Source: Oscillospiraceae bacterium
GTDB lineage: Bacteria; Bacillota_A; Clostridia; Oscillospirales; Oscillospiraceae
Length of the DNA stretch: 17,012 nucleotides
Assembly: GCA_017540945.1 (NCBI GenBank)
Contig: JAFYAB010000070.1
Location: 1-17,012, forward strand
Reading direction: 5' to 3'
A program made the translations under genes and the position numbers. Below, piece after piece: positions 14,220-17,012 of this stretch; positions within the stretch are counted from its first letter, which is position 1, and each line of letters begins with the position of its first letter. Under the pieces are notes generated by a model that did no database searches, was not told where the DNA came from, and was given only the letters and a program-made list of their open reading frames with translations.

Positions 14220-14590
14220 TTACGCCGCTTCTGTTTGGAAAGGCTTTTCATGTTCTGCCATCATCGTCTCGGGAAGCTCGTCGATCAGTCCGATGTCGCG
14301 ATAGTAGATCCGAATCTCCTGTGGTGCGATCCGGTCATAGCGCTTTGCCCGTTCTCCTACCTCCACTCGCTGGATGAAGGTGTGCAGGATTTCACAGGTG
14401 AGCGCCGGGATCTCCGTGAACTTTCTTGCGTTCTCCAGAAAGCGGCTGACGTTTCCGATGGATCCTTCAGCTTTTGTAGCTGGTCCTTCACTTTCGGAAG
14501 CGCCCCGTCGAGCTCTGCCTGCTCTTTCGTGTAGTTCCGCGAGAGGAGCCTGTACCACATATTGCATACAAAATCATTATCATTTTCAAA
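14220..14590 (-). pseudogene. C-terminal remnant of a large serine recombinase (DUF4368-like)
   Basis: Two minus-strand frames together resemble the end of a transposon-type large serine recombinase. The first (about 14590-14465) gives the coiled-coil stretch RLLSRNYTKEQAELDGALPK and then KVKDQLQKLKD. The second (about 14460-14220) gives NVSRFLENARKFTEI, then FIQRVEV and PQEIRIYYRDIGLID, and ends at a TAA. A shift of reading frame near 14462 separates them. The catalytic N-terminal domain is absent. It directly abuts the broken end of the pdxA-like gene, so it is probably the relic of an inserted mobile element that broke that gene or of a rearrangement with one. Confidence 0.78.
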
Positions 14591-14600
14591 AGCCAAAACA

Positions 14601-14633
14601 GCGGGACGCCGGGTGTTCAGTCCGACGTCCCGC
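14601..14633 (-). terminator. Terminator of the VTC/DUF4956/MBL/PepSY operon
   Basis: A 12-bp stem with one mismatch (GCGGGACGCCGG at 14601-14612, CCGACGTCCCGC at 14622-14633) has a 9-nt loop. On the minus strand it is followed by TGTTTTGGCTTTT. It lies 15 nt after the stop of the last gene of the operon. Confidence 0.78.
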
Positions 14634-14648
14634 TTGGGGCTTCATGGC

Positions 14649-15275
14649 TTAGAGGGAGCTGCCTTCTTCGGCGGTGGGTTCCGCGGATTTGCTGTCGGCG
14701 CCGTGCTTACGGCCGCCGTTGTTTTCGGCTTCCGGTGCGGCTTCGTCGGTTCCGGAACCGCGGGAGCCGTGCCTGCCGCTTCCGTGACGGGGGCCGCGGC
14801 CGGCGGTTTCGATGCCGTCCTCCGAGCTCTCAGCGGATTTGTTGCTCCGCTCCTTGCGCTCGGCCTTTGCCGTCTCATGCGCGGCGGCGTCCTCCGTGGT
14901 CTTATCCAGGATCTCGCCGGTCACGGCGTCGATCTTGTAACGGTACCACAGATCCCCGGAGCTGAAGCTCACCCGGTAGACGACGGTGCCGTCCTCCAGC
15001 TTGGTGACGCGGGCCTTGACCTTGCCGACGTCATCAGCGCTAACACCGGCGTCGGCCAGAGCGGTTTCCTTGGCGACGTCCTTGCCAATCGCGTTTTCCG
15101 GCTCGGCAACCTTGTTCTTGTGGCTGTGCTTTCCGCGGCAGGGCTTAGCTGCGCTGCCTTCCGTCGTTGTTTCCGCCTCGGGTTCTGTGTTCTCTGCTGC
15201 GAAGGCGGTGACGCTCATGGCCCCGACCGTCAGAACGACGGCCAGCAGCAGAGCGATCCATCTTTTGTGTTTCAA
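14649..15275 (-). CDS. Secreted PepSY-domain protein with His/Gly/Arg-rich tail
   Basis: A 208-residue exported protein. The start is a TTG at 15275 with AAGGAG 9 nt upstream; a nearby ATG is out of frame. Residues 6-27 form a clear signal peptide ending AFAAENTE. One PepSY unit spans about residues 63-128, with ALADAGVSADDVGKV, VYRVSFSSGDLWYRYKID and the ending AVTGEIL typical of the family. The tail from about 130 is hydrophilic and low in complexity, with a GRGPRHGSGRHGSRGSG-like cluster and a second basic/His patch (CRGKHSHKNK) before the PepSY unit. PepSY modules are found in protease propeptides and other extracytoplasmic proteins, and their binding role is poorly defined. The gene is last in its operon, 6 nt after the metallo-hydrolase stop, and its ribosome site lies inside that gene. 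Exact function unknown. Confidence 0.85.
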   Translation of the reverse strand: MKHKRWIALLLAVVLTVGAMSVTAFAAENTEPEAETTTEGSAAKPCRGKHSHKNKVAEPENAIGKDVAKETALADAGVSADDVGKVKARVTKLEDGTVVYRVSFSSGDLWYRYKIDAVTGEILDKTTEDAAAHETAKAERKERSNKSAESSEDGIETAGRGPRHGSGRHGSRGSGTDEAAPEAENNGGRKHGADSKSAEPTAEEGSSL

Positions 15276-15281
15276 CTTGCA

Positions 15282-16127
15282 TCACTCCTTAATTGAAATT
15301 ATATTTCCGTCGCTGTACAGCGTGACAGACTGGTTTCTTGTGAGCAGCACCTGGATTCCGGCTTTTTCCAAGGCCGCCACCACGGTGCTGCTCTCCGGTT
15401 CTTCCTCCGAGGACGTAATGACCGCGTAAGTCGGTTTGGTCGAGGCAAGCAAGTCATCCAGCAGAGGCTCGTCCCTGCCGTGGTGGGGAAGCTTCAGGAC
15501 GTCAAAGCTCGTCGTATTCGTATCGAGGAATTCCGAAAGACGCAGGGTCTGGGCGTCCCCTGCAAACAGAAAGCGATTCTCTCCATGCTGTACGGAAACG
15601 ATCAGCGAAGAGTTGTTGCTGCTGTCCTCATCGTATTCCGTTTGCCTGGGCGGGTCGACGGTATAACTGACTCCGTCCACGGTAAAGACATACGTTTCCC
15701 GCACCGTGACCGGATTGACCCCGGCATTGACCAGGGCCTCGACATAGTTTTCGTATTCATCGCTGTCCTTGGGCTGGTTGCTCTGCAATACCTTGCCCAC
15801 GGGGATGCTGTTCAATACCTTCGCGGCCCCGCCGACGTGGTCTTTGTCAAAGTGGGTAATAATCAGATAGTCTATCTGTTCGATCCTCTTTTCCTCAAGA
15901 TACGCGAGGATCGTCTTGCCGAAGCCCTTTTCTCCGGTGTCGATCAGAACAGCGCTGTTCTCTGTGGTCAGCAGGATCGCGTCCGCCGCGCCGGCGTCGA
16001 AGAAGTGCACCTCCAGATCCGATCCTTCTGCAGACGCCGGTGCGGTTTCTGTGACGTCGCCCGCGCAGCCCGTCAGCAGCAGGGCGGCAGTCAGCAGCAG
16101 GACCGCCAGCCTTTTGAGTCTGTTCAC
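15282..16127 (-). CDS. ComEC-like metallo-beta-lactamase-fold lipoprotein
   Basis: A 281-residue exported MBL-fold hydrolase of the ComEC C-terminal type. The lipobox LLTG-C puts the lipidated cysteine at residue 21, so the mature protein is anchored outside the membrane. Fold motifs are VLIDTG (60-65), THFDKDHVGG (91-100, with His92, Asp94, Asp96 and His97), FAGD (188-191) and LPHHGRDE (213-220). The second His of the classical HxHxDH is Asp94, a variant I recall from ComEC-like members, so activity is still likely; nucleic acid or a phosphodiester is a plausible substrate. The start is GTG at 16127 with AAGGAGG 5 nt upstream, overlapping the DUF4956 stop by 4 nt (GTGA). It lacks the ComEC membrane channel, so a role in DNA uptake is not implied. 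Confidence 0.87.
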   Translation of the reverse strand: MNRLKRLAVLLLTAALLLTGCAGDVTETAPASAEGSDLEVHFFDAGAADAILLTTENSAVLIDTGEKGFGKTILAYLEEKRIEQIDYLIITHFDKDHVGGAAKVLNSIPVGKVLQSNQPKDSDEYENYVEALVNAGVNPVTVRETYVFTVDGVSYTVDPPRQTEYDEDSSNNSSLIVSVQHGENRFLFAGDAQTLRLSEFLDTNTTSFDVLKLPHHGRDEPLLDDLLASTKPTYAVITSSEEEPESSTVVAALEKAGIQVLLTRNQSVTLYSDGNIISIKE

Positions 16128-16789
16128 AGGGCCTCCTTCGTCACGGGCTTGCCGCAGACGATATTCAGGTTGCCGTTGCGGGTACGCAGCGCATCGAGGA
16201 AGGCCTTGGTCCCGCTTGTGTCCTTGAGCACGATCTTATAACTCAGCTCATAAAGCGTGCCCATGTTTGTGGTCTTGACGCGGTCAAGCTCCGCGCTGCG
16301 GGTGTACTGTTGGAAAAGATCGTCGAAGAGGCCGTCGTAATCCAGATTCTCTGCAATGGTGATTTTGAGCTCACGTTCTTCGTCCACGCCCGCACCGAAG
16401 CCGGTCAGGGTCAGAAGCAGCATTACTGCCGCGATAATGGTGAAGAACACCGCGGCGATCACCACGTAACCCATGCCGGTAGCAAGGCCGATGGCCGTTG
16501 CCAGGAAAACCAGGCCGATCTCCTTGGCGCTGCCCGGGGCGCTGCGGAAGCGGATCAGGCCGAAGGCGCCTGCCACCGCCACGCCCGCGCCGATGTTGCC
16601 GTTGACCAGCATGATGATGAGCTGGACCATGGCGGGCAGCAAGGCCAGGGTCAGCACAAAGCTGCGGGAATATTTGGACTTGTACATGCCGAGCAGGGCG
16701 GCGCCAAGTCCAAGCACAAGCGAAACCGCTGTGCAGATGAAGAATGCGGATACGGTGATTTCCGTTCCGGTAATGATCGAGCTAAGCAC
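16124..16789 (-). CDS. DUF4956-family membrane protein
   Basis: A membrane protein of 221 residues. About four hydrophobic segments fill the first 130 residues, followed by a soluble C-terminal domain of about 90 residues. The highly conserved DUF4956 block is visible: VAGAFGLIRFRSAPGSAKEI and then GLVFLATAIGLATGMGYV. I favour the GTG at 16789 (AAGGAGG 9 nt upstream) over the TTG at 16798, which directly touches that ribosome site. The start overlaps the upstream VTC-domain stop by 8 nt, and its own stop overlaps the next GTG by 4 nt, so translation is coupled. DUF4956 genes commonly neighbour VTC-type polyphosphate polymerase domain genes. Molecular function is unknown. Confidence 0.88.
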   Translation of the reverse strand: MLSSIITGTEITVSAFFICTAVSLVLGLGAALLGMYKSKYSRSFVLTLALLPAMVQLIIMLVNGNIGAGVAVAGAFGLIRFRSAPGSAKEIGLVFLATAIGLATGMGYVVIAAVFFTIIAAVMLLLTLTGFGAGVDEERELKITIAENLDYDGLFDDLFQQYTRSAELDRVKTTNMGTLYELSYKIVLKDTSGTKAFLDALRTRNGNLNIVCGKPVTKEAL

Positions 16790-17012
16790 TGAGAACAACC
16801 TCCTTTTTCACTTCGGCGGATCGTCCGCCGAGCACGAATTCTTTGTAATACGTTCCATACTTGGAAAATGACGTGGGAAAGATACTGTTGTTTGACAGCA
16901 GCCGCGCCAGCCACATAGGCGCGGTACCGGGAATCTTGATCTCCATCAGAATTTGATTGCTTTCCAGAAGCGGGACCGCGTGATTACCGGAGCGCAGATC
17001 CAGGTCGTTGGA
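16782..17012 (-). CDS. VTC-type polyphosphate polymerase domain protein, C-terminal part (cut by window edge)
   Basis: The last 76 residues of a minus-strand gene whose start is beyond the right edge. Translation from 17012 gives LMEIKIPGTAPMWLARLLS and then SIFPTSFSKYGTYYKEFVL. This matches the end of the VTC domain, where the ExK strand (here MEIKI) contributes to the triphosphate tunnel and the SKY motif is conserved. The stop TAG at 16782-16784 overlaps the DUF4956 start by 8 nt. VTC-domain proteins polymerise or bind polyphosphate in eukaryotes, and bacterial members are mostly uncharacterised. Assignment rests on these motifs and on the DUF4956 neighbour. The catalytic N-terminal part cannot be assessed. 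Confidence 0.82.
   Translation of the reverse strand, partial: SNDLDLRSGNHAVPLLESNQILMEIKIPGTAPMWLARLLSNNSIFPTSFSKYGTYYKEFVLGGRSAEVKKEVVLSA

Noticed and set aside
16651..16914. 87-codon minus-strand frame upstream of the DUF4956 gene
   Set aside because: A neighbouring frame of the same strand, read from the window edge, matches the VTC-domain C-terminus with conserved motifs and overlaps the DUF4956 start in the normal way.

Overview
The window reads as a fairly GC-rich chromosomal segment of a Gram-positive gut-type Clostridia (Oscillospiraceae/Lachnospiraceae-like). This is inferred from strong AGGAGG-type ribosome sites, AT-rich sigma-A promoters set in GC-rich coding DNA, a CDP-glycerol (teichoic acid) transferase, a lic-type phosphocholine module and a VTC/DUF4956 module. 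No species can be named from the sequence alone. No tRNA, rRNA or CRISPR array was seen.

Layout. (1) 1-4290: a two-gene minus-strand operon, a PrpF-family isomerase followed by an SLC13/MatC-like transporter. The transporter carries a signal-peptide-like N-terminus and a RanBP2-like zinc-finger motif. A LysR regulator is divergent to the operon. The 326-bp space between them holds two extended -10 promoters and a perfect 18-bp inverted repeat, probably an operator. (2) 4305-6091: a phosphoglucomutase/phosphomannomutase gene (minus) with its own promoter and two tandem terminators. (3) 6137-13013: a five-gene minus-strand operon with a clear promoter at 12985-13013. Gene order is a membrane-anchored CDP-glycerol glycerophosphotransferase-like protein, a YidC-like/sulfatase-fold fusion of 882 residues, LicC, LicA and LicB. 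Its likely product is a phosphocholine-decorated, polyol-phosphate-type surface polymer. Choline is imported by LicB, phosphorylated by LicA and activated to CDP-choline by LicC. No LicD-type transferase is visible, so the novel fusion protein is a candidate for transfer or assembly at the membrane.

(4) 13029-14600: a gene graveyard. It holds the C-terminal Fis-type HTH of a sigma-54 regulator (minus), fused at about 13190-13200 to a 5'-truncated DapA-family gene (plus). Next comes a frameshifted, 3'-truncated PdxA-family gene, then a frameshifted C-terminal remnant of a large serine recombinase. A single deletion across a divergent regulator/dapA-pdxA locus, plus a recombinase-linked break, would explain the arrangement. 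An assembly misjoin is the alternative.

(5) 14601-17012: a tightly packed minus-strand operon that enters from beyond the right edge. It encodes a VTC-type polyphosphate polymerase-like domain protein (only the last 76 residues are inside), a DUF4956 membrane protein, a ComEC-like metallo-beta-lactamase lipoprotein and a secreted PepSY protein. The genes overlap or nearly abut, and the three internal ones use GTG or TTG starts.

The strongest candidate for an undescribed system is the lic/CDP-glycerol operon with its YidC-like/sulfatase fusion. Asn replaces the conserved YidC groove arginine, while the sulfatase-fold metal and nucleophile residues look intact.
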